A stretch of DNA of 56,581 nt from contig CAUJHW010000078.1 of NCBI GenBank assembly GCA_963205005.1, positions 1-56,581 of the forward strand, given 5' to 3'. The position numbers were made by a program, and so were the translations under genes. Source of the stretch: Pseudomonadota bacterium. GTDB lineage: Bacteria; Pseudomonadota; Alphaproteobacteria; Caulobacterales; Caulobacteraceae. The notes under the pieces were generated by a model. That model was given only the letters and a program-made list of their open reading frames with translations, did no database searches and had not been told where the DNA came from. Of this stretch, positions 16,521 to 27,163 are shown piece after piece (positions within the stretch are counted from its first letter, which is position 1; each line of letters opens with the position of its first letter).

Positions 16521-17231
16521 CTATAGCTGACCGGGTGGCGCGCCGCAAGCGCTCAGGAGGCGGGCGCAGGCGGGGGGGAGCTGGTCGAAGCGGTCGATCA
16601 GGATGTCCGGGTCCAGCGCCGCCGCCGGGGTCTCGGTGTAGCCGAAACTGACCAGCACCAGATGGGCGCCGGCGTTGCGGGCGGCGCCGGCGTCGGTGGC
16701 TGCGTCGCCGACCATGACCGTGCGGGCAATGTCGCCGCCCACGGCGTCCACCGCGGCCTGCAGGTGGCGGGCGTCGGGCTTGATCGCGGGGGCGGCGTCG
16801 GCGCCGATCACGGCCTCGAAACGGCGGGAGAGGCCGAGCGCGTCCAGCAGGGCCACCGACAGGCCGGTGAGCTTGTTGGTGCAGACGACCAGCTTTGCGC
16901 CGGCGGCCCGCAGGTCGTCGAGCGCGGCCTCGCAGCCGGGGAAGGGCCGGCTCTCGTCGGCGATGTGGTCGCGGTAGTGGATTATGAACCGGTCGAACAG
17001 CGCCTGGGTGCGGGCGGGATGCAGATGCTCGCCGGCGGCCTCGAAGCCGCGCTCGATCATCCAGCGGGCCCCGCGGCCGATGAACGGCCGGGCGTCATCG
17101 AGCGGCAGGGGCGGCAGGCCCTCGTCCCGGAGCAGCACGTTGAGCGTGCCGATCAGGTCGGGGGCGGTGTCGACCAGGGTGCCGTCGAGGTCGAAGGCGA
17201 TGACGGCCCCTTCCAGGCCGTCAGCCGCCAT
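16521..17231 (-). CDS. gph: Phosphoglycolate phosphatase (HAD)
   Basis: A 236-residue cytosolic HAD phosphatase. Motif I DLDGT has D14 as nucleophile and D16 as acid. Motif II is CTNK, motif III the lysine region AAPAIKPD, and motif IV MVGDAATD. The cap domain between motifs I and II and the overall length fit Gph, which removes 2-phosphoglycolate formed in DNA repair. Related HAD phosphatases with other substrates cannot be excluded. Its ATG lies 11 bases inside the end of the upstream peptidase gene, so the two are coupled. Confidence 0.85.
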   Translation of the reverse strand: MAADGLEGAVIAFDLDGTLVDTAPDLIGTLNVLLRDEGLPPLPLDDARPFIGRGARWMIERGFEAAGEHLHPARTQALFDRFIIHYRDHIADESRPFPGCEAALDDLRAAGAKLVVCTNKLTGLSVALLDALGLSRRFEAVIGADAAPAIKPDARHLQAAVDAVGGDIARTVMVGDAATDAGAARNAGAHLVLVSFGYTETPAAALDPDILIDRFDQLPPACARLLSACGAPPGQL

Positions 17232-19482
17232 GGATCACCGCGGTCGCCGCTTCCAGTCCCGCCGCATAGTCGGTCAGCGCCTGGGCGGTGAAGCCGATAT
17301 ACGTGTCCGCATCGTCGAAGCGCCGCTCTTCGATCGCCTCGCGCACGCCGGGCAGGGTCTTGGCGCCGTAGCCGGTGAAGCGGCCGGGCGCGTAGATCAG
17401 GTTCCGGTACCAGGGCCGGAAGGGCAGGCCCTTCTCGTTCAGAAGGCGTTGCTCAAGCGGCAGGATGGCCGCGGACAGGGTCTTGCGCTGGGCCGGCGTC
17501 AGGGCCGCGCCCTTGTCGGCAAGCGCGCGGTCGAAGCCAGCCGCGCTGGCCTTCAGGCGGACGAGGGCCGCGTCGAGCGGCGCGAAGTCCAGCTTCGGCG
17601 ACGGCGTCAGCGGGGCGGGGTCGCCGCGCGAGACGGTGGGATCGTCGGCGATCCTGTAGGCGCCGGCGGCCAGCAGGCGGGTACGGGTGGCGGCCTCGTC
17701 GCGTCTGCTCTCAGCGAGCTTCTTCACTTCGTCGACGTAGCCGGCGACGGTGTCGGCGAAGTCGCCGTAGCGCTGGACGGGCGCGTCGGCATCGGCCAGT
17801 CGCATCACCATGCGGCCGGTGACCTTCGCGAGCGCGCCCGCATAGGCGTGGCCGGGATCCACGAAGCGGCTGTGGTGCTCATAGGTGTCGTAGGCCGAAT
17901 GATAGACGCCGCCGCTCTGGCCTTCGCCGCCGAAGCCGATGTCCATCGAAGGCACGCCGAGGTGCTGCAGGAAGGCCGAGTAGTCGGATCCCGAGCCCAG
18001 CGGCTCGATCGGCAGGTCGCGGGCGTGGTCGGACGCGATCCGGCCGAGCGCGGTAGTGCGGGGATTGGCGCCCGGCTCAGCGGCGCTGACCTCGAGTCCC
18101 GCGCGCAGACGGTCGCGGACCGGCACGCCGGTCTGCGGGTCGGTCACGTCGGCCGAGACCTGGTTGACGAAATGCTGGAACGCGTGGCTCCCGCTGACCC
18201 CAAGGAAGCCCCGGGCATTGGAGTCGGAGTTGAGATAGATGACCGCCTTCTTCTTCAGTTCGGCGGCGTGGGTCTCGGCCCATTCGGTGGAGCCCAGCAG
18301 CATCGGCTCCTCGGCGTCCCAGCTGGCGTAGACGATGGTGCGGCCGGGCTTCCAGCCGCTCTTGACCAGGGCCCCCAGCGCCTTGGCCTCGTTCATCATC
18401 GCCACATGGCCGGACAGGGGATCGGAGGCGCCGAACACCCAGCCGTCGCGGTGATTGCCGCGGACCACCCATTCGTCGGGCGACTGGCGGCCCTTGAGCG
18501 TGGCGATGACGTTGTAGGCGGGCTTCAGGCTCCAGTCGGAAACCACCTTGATGTGGACCTTCGCGGTCTCGCCGCCGCCCACGTGGTAGGTCAGGGGCAG
18601 CGAGCCCCGGAAAGCGGCGGGGGCCACCGGCCCGTCCAGCGCCTTCAGCAGGGCCGTGGCGTCACCGTAGGAAATCGGCAGGGTGGGGATCTTGAGGATC
18701 GTCGCGGCGTCCTCGCGGGCGACGCGCTTGGCGTCCTTCGTCGAACCGTAGCCCGGAGTGGTCGGATCGCCCGGGAAGGTGGTCATGTCGGCGACCGAGC
18801 CGCGCTGAAAGCCGCCCGGCGGCCGGGCCGCGCCCTTGGGATAGACGTCGTCGGTGGAATATCCATCGTCGCGGGGGTCGGAGTAGATGATCGCGCCTAC
18901 CGCGCCATGCTCCTGCGCCAGCTTGGGCTTCAGGCCGCGCCACCCGGCGCCGTAGCGGGCGATGACGATCTTGCCCTTCACCGAGACGCCGAGGCGCGCC
19001 AGGGCTTCGTAGTCGGCCGGCATGCCGTAGTTCACATAGACGAGCGGCGCAGTCACATCGCCGTCGCCCTGGAAGGCCACGTAGGCCGGAAGCTGGTCCT
19101 TGGTCCGGGTCGAGGACTCATCACCGGGGATTGGCGCCTCGGTCAGGGTGGCCCTGAACGGCGCGCCGGGGCCGGCGACGAGCTCGAGCGCCACCTCCTT
19201 CGGTGTCGGATAGAGGACCTGGAACACCTCTATCTTCGCGTCCCAGCCCCACGCCCGGAACTGGGCGAGGGTCATCTCGGCGTTGGCCTTGTCGTGAGGC
19301 GAGCCCACATGATTCGGCTCGGCGGCCATGGTCTTCAGCCACGATCCCATCAGCGCGGGATCGATCAGGGCGTCGAACTTCGCCTCCAGCGCCTTGTCGG
19401 GCGCGGCGTGGGCAACAGCGGGCACAAGCGCCGCAAGCGCGCCCGAGCAGAGCAGGGCGGCGAAACGCGAACGGAATTTCAT
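17221..19482 (-). CDS. M28 metallopeptidase, glutamate carboxypeptidase II-like
   Basis: A 753-residue exported zinc peptidase. The signal peptide ends near AHA-AP (about 26). A protease-associated domain (about 120-300) precedes the M28 domain. The di-zinc ligands are all visible: H344 in GNHRDGWVFG, D354 in ASDP, E391/E392 in SWDAEEPMLLGSTEW, D420 in LNSDS and H528 in YHSAYDTYEHH. The C-terminal 150 residues match the transferrin-receptor-like dimerisation domain. It resembles eukaryotic PSMA/GCPII and bacterial homologs and likely trims acidic peptides in the periplasm. Whole catalytic set intact. Confidence 0.93.
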   Translation of the reverse strand: MKFRSRFAALLCSGALAALVPAVAHAAPDKALEAKFDALIDPALMGSWLKTMAAEPNHVGSPHDKANAEMTLAQFRAWGWDAKIEVFQVLYPTPKEVALELVAGPGAPFRATLTEAPIPGDESSTRTKDQLPAYVAFQGDGDVTAPLVYVNYGMPADYEALARLGVSVKGKIVIARYGAGWRGLKPKLAQEHGAVGAIIYSDPRDDGYSTDDVYPKGAARPPGGFQRGSVADMTTFPGDPTTPGYGSTKDAKRVAREDAATILKIPTLPISYGDATALLKALDGPVAPAAFRGSLPLTYHVGGGETAKVHIKVVSDWSLKPAYNVIATLKGRQSPDEWVVRGNHRDGWVFGASDPLSGHVAMMNEAKALGALVKSGWKPGRTIVYASWDAEEPMLLGSTEWAETHAAELKKKAVIYLNSDSNARGFLGVSGSHAFQHFVNQVSADVTDPQTGVPVRDRLRAGLEVSAAEPGANPRTTALGRIASDHARDLPIEPLGSGSDYSAFLQHLGVPSMDIGFGGEGQSGGVYHSAYDTYEHHSRFVDPGHAYAGALAKVTGRMVMRLADADAPVQRYGDFADTVAGYVDEVKKLAESRRDEAATRTRLLAAGAYRIADDPTVSRGDPAPLTPSPKLDFAPLDAALVRLKASAAGFDRALADKGAALTPAQRKTLSAAILPLEQRLLNEKGLPFRPWYRNLIYAPGRFTGYGAKTLPGVREAIEERRFDDADTYIGFTAQALTDYAAGLEAATAVIHGG

Positions 19483-19594
19483 GGTGACTCCGGATCAGGA
19501 ACGCGCGGACGCTAGCTGTTTCTCGCGCCCCGCCACAAGGCTTGCTAAGCCTCGGACCACACGAAGACTCAGAACCTTGGCTGGAGAGAGCTGA

Positions 19595-20950
19595 ATGACC
19601 GCACGCGCCGCCGTGATCATGGCCGCGGGCCAGGGTACGCGGATGAAGTCGCCCGTGCCGAAGGTGCTGCACAGGGTCGGTGGGCGCAGCCTGCTGGACC
19701 GGGTGATCGACACTGTCCAGGCGGCGGGGTGTACGCGCATCCACGTGGTGGTCGGAAACCACAGCCCCGAGGTCCGGGCCCTGGTGGTGAGCCGGCTGGG
19801 CGAGGGGGCCGCCGTGCTGCAGGACCCGCCGCTGGGCACGGGGCACGCTGTGCTGGCCGCGCGCGAGGCGCTGGCCGATTTCGACGGCGACGTACTGGTG
19901 GTGAACGGCGACTGCCCGCTGCTGGGCACCCCGGACCTGGAGCCGCTGTTCGCGATCCGGGCGAAGGGGGCGGCGCTGGCGATCATGGGCTTCGAGCCCG
20001 TCGATCCGCTGCTCTACGGCCGGATCCTCCGTGGGGCCGACGGCCATGTGATGCGCATCGTCGAGCCCAGTCAGGCCACCGACGAAGTCCGGGCGGTAAA
20101 GCTCTGCAATGGCGGGATGTACGTGGCCGACCGGGTGGACCTGTTCCGCTGGCTGGGACGGGTGAAGAACGACAACCCCAAGAAAGAGTACTTCATCACC
20201 GACATCATCGCCGAGGCGACGCTGGAGCACGCGGTGGTGCGGGCCAATGTCGCGCCGGAGACGGCGGTGATGGGCGCCGACACCCAGATGCAGCTGTCGC
20301 AGGCCGAGGCGATCTTCCAGAAGCGCCGCCGCGACCAGTTTCTGGCGGACGGCGTGGCCATGCCTGCGCCGGAGACGGTTCATTTTTCGTGGGACACCCG
20401 GATCGCGCCCGGCGCAACGGTGGAACCCTATGTGGTGTTTGCCCCGGGCGTCAGCGTGGAGACCGGGGCGGTGATCCGCGCCTTCAGCCACCTCGAGGGC
20501 GCGGTGGTGCGCGCGGGCGCGCTGGTGGGGCCCTATGCCCGCCTGCGGCCGGGCGCAGACATCGGCGAAGAGGCCCACATCGGCAACTTCGTGGAGGTGA
20601 AGAAGGTCAGGGTGGGCAAGGGGGCCAAGGCCAATCACCTGAGCTATCTGGGCGATGGCTCGGTGGGCGCCGGCGCGAACATCGGCGCCGGGACGATCTT
20701 CTGCAACTACGACGGCTTCTTCAAATATGACACCCACGTGGGCGAGGGCGCCTTCGTGGGTTCCAACAGCGCCCTGGTGGCGCCGGTCTCGATCGGGGCT
20801 GGGGCCTATATCGGCTCGGGCTCGGTGGTGACCCGGGATGTCCCGGCCGACGCCCTGGCCCTTGAACGCGGAACCCAGATCGAGAAGCCCGGCTGGGCGG
20901 CGCGGTTCCGGGATGTCATGGGTGCGAAGAAGGCGGCAGCGAAACGATGA
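19595..20950 (+). CDS. glmU: Bifunctional GlcN-1-P acetyltransferase / UDP-GlcNAc pyrophosphorylase
   Basis: A 451-residue cytosolic enzyme making UDP-GlcNAc for peptidoglycan and LPS. The N-terminal uridyltransferase has the signature [18 protein letters not shown] and GTGHAVLAA. The C-terminal left-handed beta-helix contains hexapeptide repeats and the acetyltransferase residues in FVEVKK, LSYLGD and CNYDG. GGAGAG precedes the ATG. The stop overlaps the ATG of rpiA (ATGA), forming an operon with rpiA, gor and the O-antigen ligase. Confidence 0.97.
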   Translation: MTARAAVIMAAGQGTRMKSPVPKVLHRVGGRSLLDRVIDTVQAAGCTRIHVVVGNHSPEVRALVVSRLGEGAAVLQDPPLGTGHAVLAAREALADFDGDVLVVNGDCPLLGTPDLEPLFAIRAKGAALAIMGFEPVDPLLYGRILRGADGHVMRIVEPSQATDEVRAVKLCNGGMYVADRVDLFRWLGRVKNDNPKKEYFITDIIAEATLEHAVVRANVAPETAVMGADTQMQLSQAEAIFQKRRRDQFLADGVAMPAPETVHFSWDTRIAPGATVEPYVVFAPGVSVETGAVIRAFSHLEGAVVRAGALVGPYARLRPGADIGEEAHIGNFVEVKKVRVGKGAKANHLSYLGDGSVGAGANIGAGTIFCNYDGFFKYDTHVGEGAFVGSNSALVAPVSIGAGAYIGSGSVVTRDVPADALALERGTQIEKPGWAARFRDVMGAKKAAAKR

Positions 20951-21633
20951 GCGATCCTGATTCCCAGAAGCGCGCCGCCGGCGAGGCCGCCGCGGCCCTG
21001 GTCGAGCGGGGCATGGTGGTGGGCCTGGGCACCGGCTCGACGGCGGCCTGGTTCGTGCGCGCTCTGGCGGCGCGCAAGCTCAACGTCATCGGCGTGCCCA
21101 CGTCTCAGGCCACGGCGGACCTGGCCGACAGCCTGGGCATCCGGGTGGCCAACCTCGGCGAGACCAAGGCCATCGACCTCACCGTGGACGGCGCTGACGA
21201 GATCGGCCCGGGCCTGTCGCTGATCAAGGGCGGCGGGGCGGCCTTGCTGCGCGAGAAGCTGGTCTGGGAGGCCTCGGCCCGCTGCGTGGTGATCGCCGAT
21301 GCGGCCAAGCGGGTGCCGACCCTCGGGAAGTTCCCGCTTCCGATCGAGGTTGTGGCCTTCGGGCACAAGTCGACCGCCGACCGGATTTGCGACGCCCTGG
21401 CGGAATGCGACATCGGAATCGCCCCGATCCTGCGGCGAAAGGACGGCGAGCCGGTGAGAACCGACGGCGGCAACCTTATCTATGACGCAGCCTGTGGCCG
21501 GATCGAGGAACCGGCGGCCCTGGCGGCGGCGCTGAAGAGTGTCACCGGCGTGGTCGACCATGGCCTGTTCCTCGACCTGGCCGACCTTGCGCTGATCGGC
21601 ACGGCCGACGGCGTCGTGGAATTCGAGCCTTAA
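20947..21633 (+). CDS. rpiA: Ribose-5-phosphate isomerase A
   Basis: A 228-residue enzyme of the pentose phosphate pathway interconverting ribose-5-P and ribulose-5-P. Family motifs visible are [33 protein letters not shown] and a C-terminal DHGLFL. Its ATG is inside the end of glmU. The last base lies 10 bases before the GTG of gor, which follows an AAGGAG site overlapping the rpiA stop. Confidence 0.96.
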   Translation: MSDPDSQKRAAGEAAAALVERGMVVGLGTGSTAAWFVRALAARKLNVIGVPTSQATADLADSLGIRVANLGETKAIDLTVDGADEIGPGLSLIKGGGAALLREKLVWEASARCVVIADAAKRVPTLGKFPLPIEVVAFGHKSTADRICDALAECDIGIAPILRRKDGEPVRTDGGNLIYDAACGRIEEPAALAAALKSVTGVVDHGLFLDLADLALIGTADGVVEFEP

Positions 21634-21643
21634 GGAGCCCTCC

Positions 21644-23026
21644 GTGGCGAACTACGACTATGATCTCTTCGTCATCGGCGCCGGTTCCGGCGGGGTGCGG
21701 GCCGCGCGTCTGGCGGCGATGTCCGGCGCGCGCGTGGCGGTGGCCGAGGAACACCGTGTCGGCGGCACCTGCGTGATACGTGGCTGCGTGCCGAAGAAGT
21801 TCATGGTCTATGCCTCTGAATATTCGAAGAGTTTCAAGACGGCCCACGGCTATGGCTGGGACATCGGCGAAACGAATTTTGACTGGCCCCGGTTCCTGCT
21901 GGCCAAGGACGTCGAGATCGCGCGGCTGTCGGGCATCTATGTCCGGAACCTGCAGAACGCCGGCGCCGAACTGCTGCATGGCAAGGCGCGCGTGACGGGC
22001 CCTCACACGGTGGAGGTCGAGGGCCATGGCCCGGTCACTGCCGGCAGGATCCTGGTCGCCACCGGCGGACGGCCCTGGATGCCAGGCGACGTGGCCGGCA
22101 TCGAGCACGCGATCAGCTCCAACGAGGCCTTCCATCTGGAGGCCCTGCCGAAGAGCATCGTGATCGCCGGCGGCGGCTATATCGCCCTGGAGTTCGCCTG
22201 CATCTTCAACGGCCTGGGCGTCGAGACGACGGTGGTTCACCGCGGCCCCAACGTGCTGCGGGGCTTCGACGACGACATCCGCAGCCACGTGGCCGAGGAA
22301 CTGGAGGCGTCGGGGATCAAGGTGCGCCTGGGAACCCGCATCGCCAGCATCGAGAAGACGCCCGACGGACTGGTCAGCGCCTGCGTCGATGGTCACTCGG
22401 TGACATCGGACGTGGTGATGTTCGCCCTGGGCCGCGAGCCCTACACCGAGGGCCTGGGGCTTGAGACGGCCGGCGTCGAGCTGACCGAGAACGGCGCGGT
22501 GAAGGTGGATGCCTATTCGCGCACCACCTCGGATCACATCTGGGCGGTGGGCGACGTTACCGACCGGATCAACCTGACCCCCGTGGCGATCCGCGAGGGC
22601 GCGGCCTTCGCCCAGACCGAATTCTACGCAAACCCCACGTCTTTCGACCACGAGATGGTCGCCTCAGCCGTCTTCACCCAGCCGCAGATCGGCTCTGTGG
22701 GCCTGTCCGAGGCCGACGCGCGGCGCATCCACGGCAAGGTGGACATCTACCTGTCCAAATTCCGCGCCATGAAGGAGACTTTCTACGGCGGGACCCAGCG
22801 CTGCCTGATGAAGCTGGTGGTTGAGCAGGGCAGCGAGAAGATCCTCGGCTGCCACGTCGTTGCGCCGGACGGTCCCGAGATCATCCAGATGGCCGCCATC
22901 GCCATGAAGATGGGCGTGACCAAGCCGCAGTGGGACTCTACCTGCGCCGTCCACCCGACGCTGGCCGAGGAACTGGTCACCATGCGCGAGAAGTATACGC
23001 CGCCCGCCCTGGGCGCGGTGGCGTGA
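21644..23026 (+). CDS. gor: Glutathione-disulfide reductase
   Basis: A 460-residue FAD/NAD(P)H flavoenzyme. It has the FAD-binding GAGSGG (12-17), the redox-active GGTCVIRGCVPKK with C43 and C48, the NADPH-site GGGYIALEFA, the ATGGRPWMPG strand and the C-terminal catalytic HPTLAE (H437, E442). It keeps glutathione reduced for the GSTs and peroxidase also in this window. A GTG start is supported by AAGGAG eight bases upstream. Its stop overlaps the GTG of the next gene (GTGA). Confidence 0.94.
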   Translation: MANYDYDLFVIGAGSGGVRAARLAAMSGARVAVAEEHRVGGTCVIRGCVPKKFMVYASEYSKSFKTAHGYGWDIGETNFDWPRFLLAKDVEIARLSGIYVRNLQNAGAELLHGKARVTGPHTVEVEGHGPVTAGRILVATGGRPWMPGDVAGIEHAISSNEAFHLEALPKSIVIAGGGYIALEFACIFNGLGVETTVVHRGPNVLRGFDDDIRSHVAEELEASGIKVRLGTRIASIEKTPDGLVSACVDGHSVTSDVVMFALGREPYTEGLGLETAGVELTENGAVKVDAYSRTTSDHIWAVGDVTDRINLTPVAIREGAAFAQTEFYANPTSFDHEMVASAVFTQPQIGSVGLSEADARRIHGKVDIYLSKFRAMKETFYGGTQRCLMKLVVEQGSEKILGCHVVAPDGPEIIQMAAIAMKMGVTKPQWDSTCAVHPTLAEELVTMREKYTPPALGAVA

Positions 23027-24201
23027 CGCCAGGGAGCCAGCCGGTTTCCGATCGACTCGGCGCCTGGTGCGGCTGGGTGATGGTGGGCGTCGCCGGCCTG
23101 ACGCCGCTGTTCGCCTGGCTGGGTCCGCTGGGCTTCGCCGCCCTGATGGGACTGGCGGGCCTGCTGTGCCTGCCTGCGCTTCGGCTGAGCGTGCGGGACA
23201 TGCCGCTGGCGGTGGTTCTTCTACTGGCGCTGGCGTGGGCCGGTCTGTCGGTGCTGTGGACGGCGCACCGGCCTGACGAGATCGAGGACAGCGTCGCCCT
23301 GAAGCTTGCCCTCCAGCTGCCGCTCTATGCCGCTGCCTGGTGCGGTGCGCGGCGGGCCGAACCGGCGCTGGCGCGGCTGGCGCTGCGGGTGCTGGCCTGG
23401 GGGCTTGCGGCCTATGGGGCCCTGCTGCTGATCGAGGCCTTCACCGGCGGCGGGGTCTACCAGACGATCCGCAATCTGCTGCACGACCCTATCCGGCCGG
23501 ACCTCGGCCGCAAGAACCTGGCCCAGGGGAGCTTCGTGCTGGCGCTGCTGTGGCCCGTGGCGGCGGTCGGCGGCGCGCGCGCCGGCGCGCCTGTGTGGCT
23601 CGCGTTCCCCATGGCGATCGGGACGGCCGTTCTGGCGCAGCTTTTCCTCTCCGACGCTCCGGTGCTGGCTGTGGGACTGGCGACCGGCGTGGGCGCGCTG
23701 GTGTGGATCTGGCCGCGCACCGCGCCCCGGCTCCTGGCCCTGGGCGCGGCCGGGGCGGTGCTGGTGATGCCGGCGCTGATCCTGGCCGTGAGGCTGCTGG
23801 GTCTCGGGCGACATCTGCCGGTCTCCTGGGACCAGCGGATGGGGTACTGGAGCTATGCCATGGGCCGGGTCGCAGACCATCCGCTGCGGGGCTGGGGTCT
23901 GGACGCCAGTCGCGCCTTCAGCCCGCACATCCAGCTTCATCCACACAATGGCGCCCTGCAGATCTGGCTGGAACTGGGCGCGGTGGGGGCGGTGCTGGCT
24001 GCCCTGACCTGGGCGCTGATGTTCCGTGGCCTGATGCGCGATGAACGCAGCCTGCTCACCGCCGCCGCTTCCGGCTCTGCCGCGGTCTACCTGTTCTTCG
24101 GCCTGGTCAGTTTCGGTGTCTGGCAGGAGTGGTGGCTGGCCCTGGCGGCCCTGGTCGCGGTGATCGTCGCCCTGGCGGCAAGCCGTCCGGAGACGGCGTA
24201 A
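23023..24201 (+). CDS. O-antigen ligase/polymerase family membrane protein
   Basis: A 392-residue polytopic inner-membrane protein with about 10 hydrophobic segments. Signatures of the Wzy_C/WaaL family include a cytosolic DLGRKNLAQG, a periplasmic loop with QRMGYWSYAMG and the WGLDASRAF...HPHNGALQIWLELG block, whose histidine pair is typical of the ligases. It probably transfers an undecaprenyl-linked glycan to lipid A core or polymerises it. No sugar-synthesis cluster is adjacent. A GTG start inside the end of gor couples it to that operon. Confidence 0.85.
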   Translation: MTPGSQPVSDRLGAWCGWVMVGVAGLTPLFAWLGPLGFAALMGLAGLLCLPALRLSVRDMPLAVVLLLALAWAGLSVLWTAHRPDEIEDSVALKLALQLPLYAAAWCGARRAEPALARLALRVLAWGLAAYGALLLIEAFTGGGVYQTIRNLLHDPIRPDLGRKNLAQGSFVLALLWPVAAVGGARAGAPVWLAFPMAIGTAVLAQLFLSDAPVLAVGLATGVGALVWIWPRTAPRLLALGAAGAVLVMPALILAVRLLGLGRHLPVSWDQRMGYWSYAMGRVADHPLRGWGLDASRAFSPHIQLHPHNGALQIWLELGAVGAVLAALTWALMFRGLMRDERSLLTAAASGSAAVYLFFGLVSFGVWQEWWLALAALVAVIVALAASRPETA

Positions 24202-24281
24202 ACCAACCCGTCGACGCCGCGCTCCAATGCGAGTAAAACGCCCGGCCCGCCGAAACCCCGGCGGTTTCTGACGTTAGAGCC

Positions 24282-25667
24282 ATGACCGAACACTGGACCC
24301 CCGCATCCTGGAGATCGAAGCCCGCGAAGCACATCCCGTCCGACTATCCGGACACGGCCGAGCTTTCGCGCGTCGAGACGGAACTTCGCCGGATGCCGCC
24401 GCTGGTGTTTGCAGGCGAGGCGCGACGTCTGAAGAGCCTGCTGGGTGACGTGGCCGCCGGAAAGGCCTTCCTGCTGCAGGGCGGCGACTGCGCCGAGAGC
24501 TTCAAGGAATTCCACGCGGACAACATCCGCGACCTGTTCCGCCTGATCCTGCAGATGGCGGTGGTGCTGACCTTCGCCGGCGGCAAGCCGGTGGTGAAGG
24601 TGGGCCGCATGGCCGGCCAGTTCGGCAAGCCGCGGTCCTCTCCGGTCGAGACCATCGGCGGCGTCGAGCTGCCGTCCTACCGGGGCGACAACATCAACGG
24701 CATGGAGTTCACGCCGGAGTCGCGGACGCCGGACCCGAACCGGCTGATGCAGGCCTATGCCCAGTCGTCCTCGACGCTGAACCTGCTGCGCGCGTTTGCC
24801 GGCGGCGGCTATGCCGACCTCTACAACATTCACCGCTGGACCCTGGGCTTCGTCAACGACAGCCCGCAGGGCGCGCGCTACCGCGAGCTCAGCGAGAAGA
24901 TTTCCGAGGCGCTGACCTTCATGGCGGCCATCGGCGTGACGCCGGCGTCGCATCCCGAGATGCAGCGGGTGGAGTTCTTCACCAGCCACGAGGGCCTGCT
25001 GCTGGGCTACGAGGAGGCCATGACCCGGGTCGATAGCACCTCGGGCGAGTGGTACGACACCTCGGCGCACCTGCTGTGGATCGGCGAGCGCACCCGCGAC
25101 CTGGGCGGCGCCCACGTCGAGTACTTCCGCGGCATCCGCAACCCGATCGGCATCAAGTGCGGCCCGACCATGGAAGGCGACGACATCCTGCGCCTGCTGG
25201 ACGTGCTGAACCCGACCGACGAAGCCGGGCGGATCACGCTCTATGGCCGCTTCGGCTACGACAAGATCGACAAGCGCCTGCCGGACCTGCTGCGCGCCAC
25301 CAGGGCGGCCGGCCGCAACGTCGTCTGGGCGATCGACCCGATGCACGGCAACACGCTCACCGCCAACAACGGCTACAAGACCCGGCCGTTCGACCGCATT
25401 CTCTCCGAGGTGAAGAGCTTCGTGGAGATCTGCAAGGCCGAGGGCGTGCATCCCGGCGGCGTTCACCTGGAGATGACCGGCCAGAACGTCACCGAGTGCC
25501 TTGGCGGCGCGCGGGCGGTGGGGGAGGGCGATCTCGCCGACCGCTACCACACCCACTGCGACCCCCGGCTGAACGGCGAGCAGGCGCTGGAACTGGCGTT
25601 CCTGGTGGCCGAGAAGCTCAAGGACGACCGGGTCGACCTCGCCACGCGGGTCGCCGCCTCGATCTAG
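24282..25667 (+). CDS. Class II 3-deoxy-7-phosphoheptulonate synthase
   Basis: A 461-residue cytosolic enzyme for the first step of the shikimate pathway (PEP + erythrose-4-P to DAHP). It is the plant-like class II form: [36 protein letters not shown], the conserved [34 protein letters not shown] and [15 protein letters not shown]. Length and motif order are normal. Aromatic feedback control is likely but cannot be seen in the sequence. It is single in its transcription unit. Confidence 0.95.
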   Translation: MTEHWTPASWRSKPAKHIPSDYPDTAELSRVETELRRMPPLVFAGEARRLKSLLGDVAAGKAFLLQGGDCAESFKEFHADNIRDLFRLILQMAVVLTFAGGKPVVKVGRMAGQFGKPRSSPVETIGGVELPSYRGDNINGMEFTPESRTPDPNRLMQAYAQSSSTLNLLRAFAGGGYADLYNIHRWTLGFVNDSPQGARYRELSEKISEALTFMAAIGVTPASHPEMQRVEFFTSHEGLLLGYEEAMTRVDSTSGEWYDTSAHLLWIGERTRDLGGAHVEYFRGIRNPIGIKCGPTMEGDDILRLLDVLNPTDEAGRITLYGRFGYDKIDKRLPDLLRATRAAGRNVVWAIDPMHGNTLTANNGYKTRPFDRILSEVKSFVEICKAEGVHPGGVHLEMTGQNVTECLGGARAVGEGDLADRYHTHCDPRLNGEQALELAFLVAEKLKDDRVDLATRVAASI

Positions 25668-25673
25668 AGCCTG

Positions 25674-25692
25674 CCTCCCCGCCGCGGGGAGG
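25674..25692 (+). terminator. Hairpin after the DAHP synthase gene
   Basis: A 9-base perfect inverted repeat, CCTCCCCGC and GCGGGGAGG separated by one base, seven bases after the stop. It lacks a T tract, so it is at best a weak or Rho-aided terminator. Confidence 0.4.
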
Positions 25693-25807
25693 ATGCGCCC
25701 TCGTCGCCACGGCCGGGCCGTGACCGGTTTCCACGGTCAGGCCCGGCTTGCCCATTTCCGACACTGGCGCCAGTCTTCGCGCCTCTTTGAACTCAGGGTT
25801 GCCCGCC

Positions 25808-27163
25808 ATGGACCGCGCCGCGGCCCAGAAGTCCTCGCTCGTCCGTGCCGACCTGACGACCCTGCTGTCGCTGTCAGGGCCGGTGGTGATCTCGCGCCTG
25901 GGCATCATGGCCATGGGGCTTTGCGACACCGTGGTGGTGGGCCGGTACTCAGCCGAGCAGCTCGGGTATCACGCCCTGGCCTGGGCGCCGACCAGCGTGA
26001 TCCTGACCCTGGCGATCGGACTTCTGACCGGCGTGCAGGTGATGACGGCGCGCTACATCGGGCAGGCGCGACGGGACCTCATTGGCGCCGTCCTGCGGCG
26101 CGGCCTGGTCTACAGCGCCTGGATCGGACTGGCCTCGACGGTCGGACTGATCGTGGCGGGGCCGCCATTCCTGCACGCCATCGGACTGGAACCTGACCTC
26201 GCCGACGGCGCCTCGCGTGCGCTGATCGTGTTCGGCTTCTCGCTTCCGTTCTACGGCCTGGCGGTGACCGCGAGCGCCTGGCTGGAGGGGCAGGCGCGTC
26301 CCGGGCCCGGGGCCTGGGCCATGTGGGCGGCGAATGTCGTGAACCTCGGCCTGCTGCTGCTGCTGGTGCCGGGGACCTTCGGGCTGCCGGCGCTGGGCGC
26401 CATCGGGGGCGCCTGGGCCACGACCGGCGCGCGGGCGTTCCTGGCGGTCGCCATGCTGGTCTACATCGCGCGGATGCCGGAAGCCCGCGAACTGGGCGTG
26501 TTCCGCAAGCCCGAGCGCGACCGGGCGGCCGAGGCGGAACAACGCCGCATCGGCTATGGCGCGGGCGCCTCCAACTTCTTCGAGGTGGCCTCGTTCGCGG
26601 GGATGAACATCATCGCCGGCTGGATCGGGGGCCTGGCGGTCGCCGCCTTCGCCATCGCGCTGAACGTGGCGTCCATCGTCTTCATGGTCCCGCTCGGACT
26701 CGCGACGGGCGCCTCTGTGCTGGTCGGCCGGGCGTACGGCGCGCGCGATCCGGTCGCGGTGCATCGCGCGGGCCTTGTCTCGATGGGTGTCGCGGCGGCG
26801 TTCGGCCTGCTGGTCTCACTGGCGATCTGGCCCACGGCGACGCTGATTGCCGAGGGCTACACCCGCGATCCCGCCACGGTCGCCATGGCGGCCTCGGCGC
26901 TGGTGCTGTGCTGCGTGTTCTTCCTCCCGGACGCGGTCCAGGTGGTGACGGCCCAGTCGCTCCGGGCCCGCGGCGACGTCTGGGTTCCCAGCGCCACGCA
27001 CCTGGTCAGCTACATACTGATCATGTCGCCGCTGGCCTGGTGGCTGGCGATCCCGATGAAGATGGGCGTGGATGGCATCATCCTGGCCATCATCCTGGCG
27101 ACGTTCATCTCCGGCGGCCTCCTGGTGGGCCGCTTCTGGATGCTGAGCCGGCGGGACCTCTAG
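25808..27163 (+). CDS. MATE family efflux transporter
   Basis: A 451-residue inner-membrane protein with about 12 hydrophobic segments in two halves. Family features: LSLSGPVVISRLGIMAMGLCDTVVVGRYSAEQLGYHAL at the start, LEGQARPGPGAWAMWAANVVNLGL in the first half, and VGRAYGARDPVAVHRAG plus RARGDVWVPSATHLVSY in the second. It likely exports cationic drugs or metabolites with sodium or protons. I chose the ATG at 25808; a TTG at 25748 would add 20 non-conserved residues. It ends on a CTAG shared with the convergent gene. Confidence 0.92.
   Translation: MDRAAAQKSSLVRADLTTLLSLSGPVVISRLGIMAMGLCDTVVVGRYSAEQLGYHALAWAPTSVILTLAIGLLTGVQVMTARYIGQARRDLIGAVLRRGLVYSAWIGLASTVGLIVAGPPFLHAIGLEPDLADGASRALIVFGFSLPFYGLAVTASAWLEGQARPGPGAWAMWAANVVNLGLLLLLVPGTFGLPALGAIGGAWATTGARAFLAVAMLVYIARMPEARELGVFRKPERDRAAEAEQRRIGYGAGASNFFEVASFAGMNIIAGWIGGLAVAAFAIALNVASIVFMVPLGLATGASVLVGRAYGARDPVAVHRAGLVSMGVAAAFGLLVSLAIWPTATLIAEGYTRDPATVAMAASALVLCCVFFLPDAVQVVTAQSLRARGDVWVPSATHLVSYILIMSPLAWWLAIPMKMGVDGIILAIILATFISGGLLVGRFWMLSRRDL

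Noticed and set aside
16984..19515. An 843-codon open frame antisense to the M28 peptidase
   Set aside because: It is a shadow frame caused by high GC at third positions. The opposite strand has a complete signal peptide, all zinc ligands and a full family-length protein.
24087..25556. A 489-codon open frame antisense to the class II DAHP synthase
   Set aside because: The composition is His/Gln/Arg-rich without domains, typical of antisense frames; the plus strand encodes a complete DAHP synthase.
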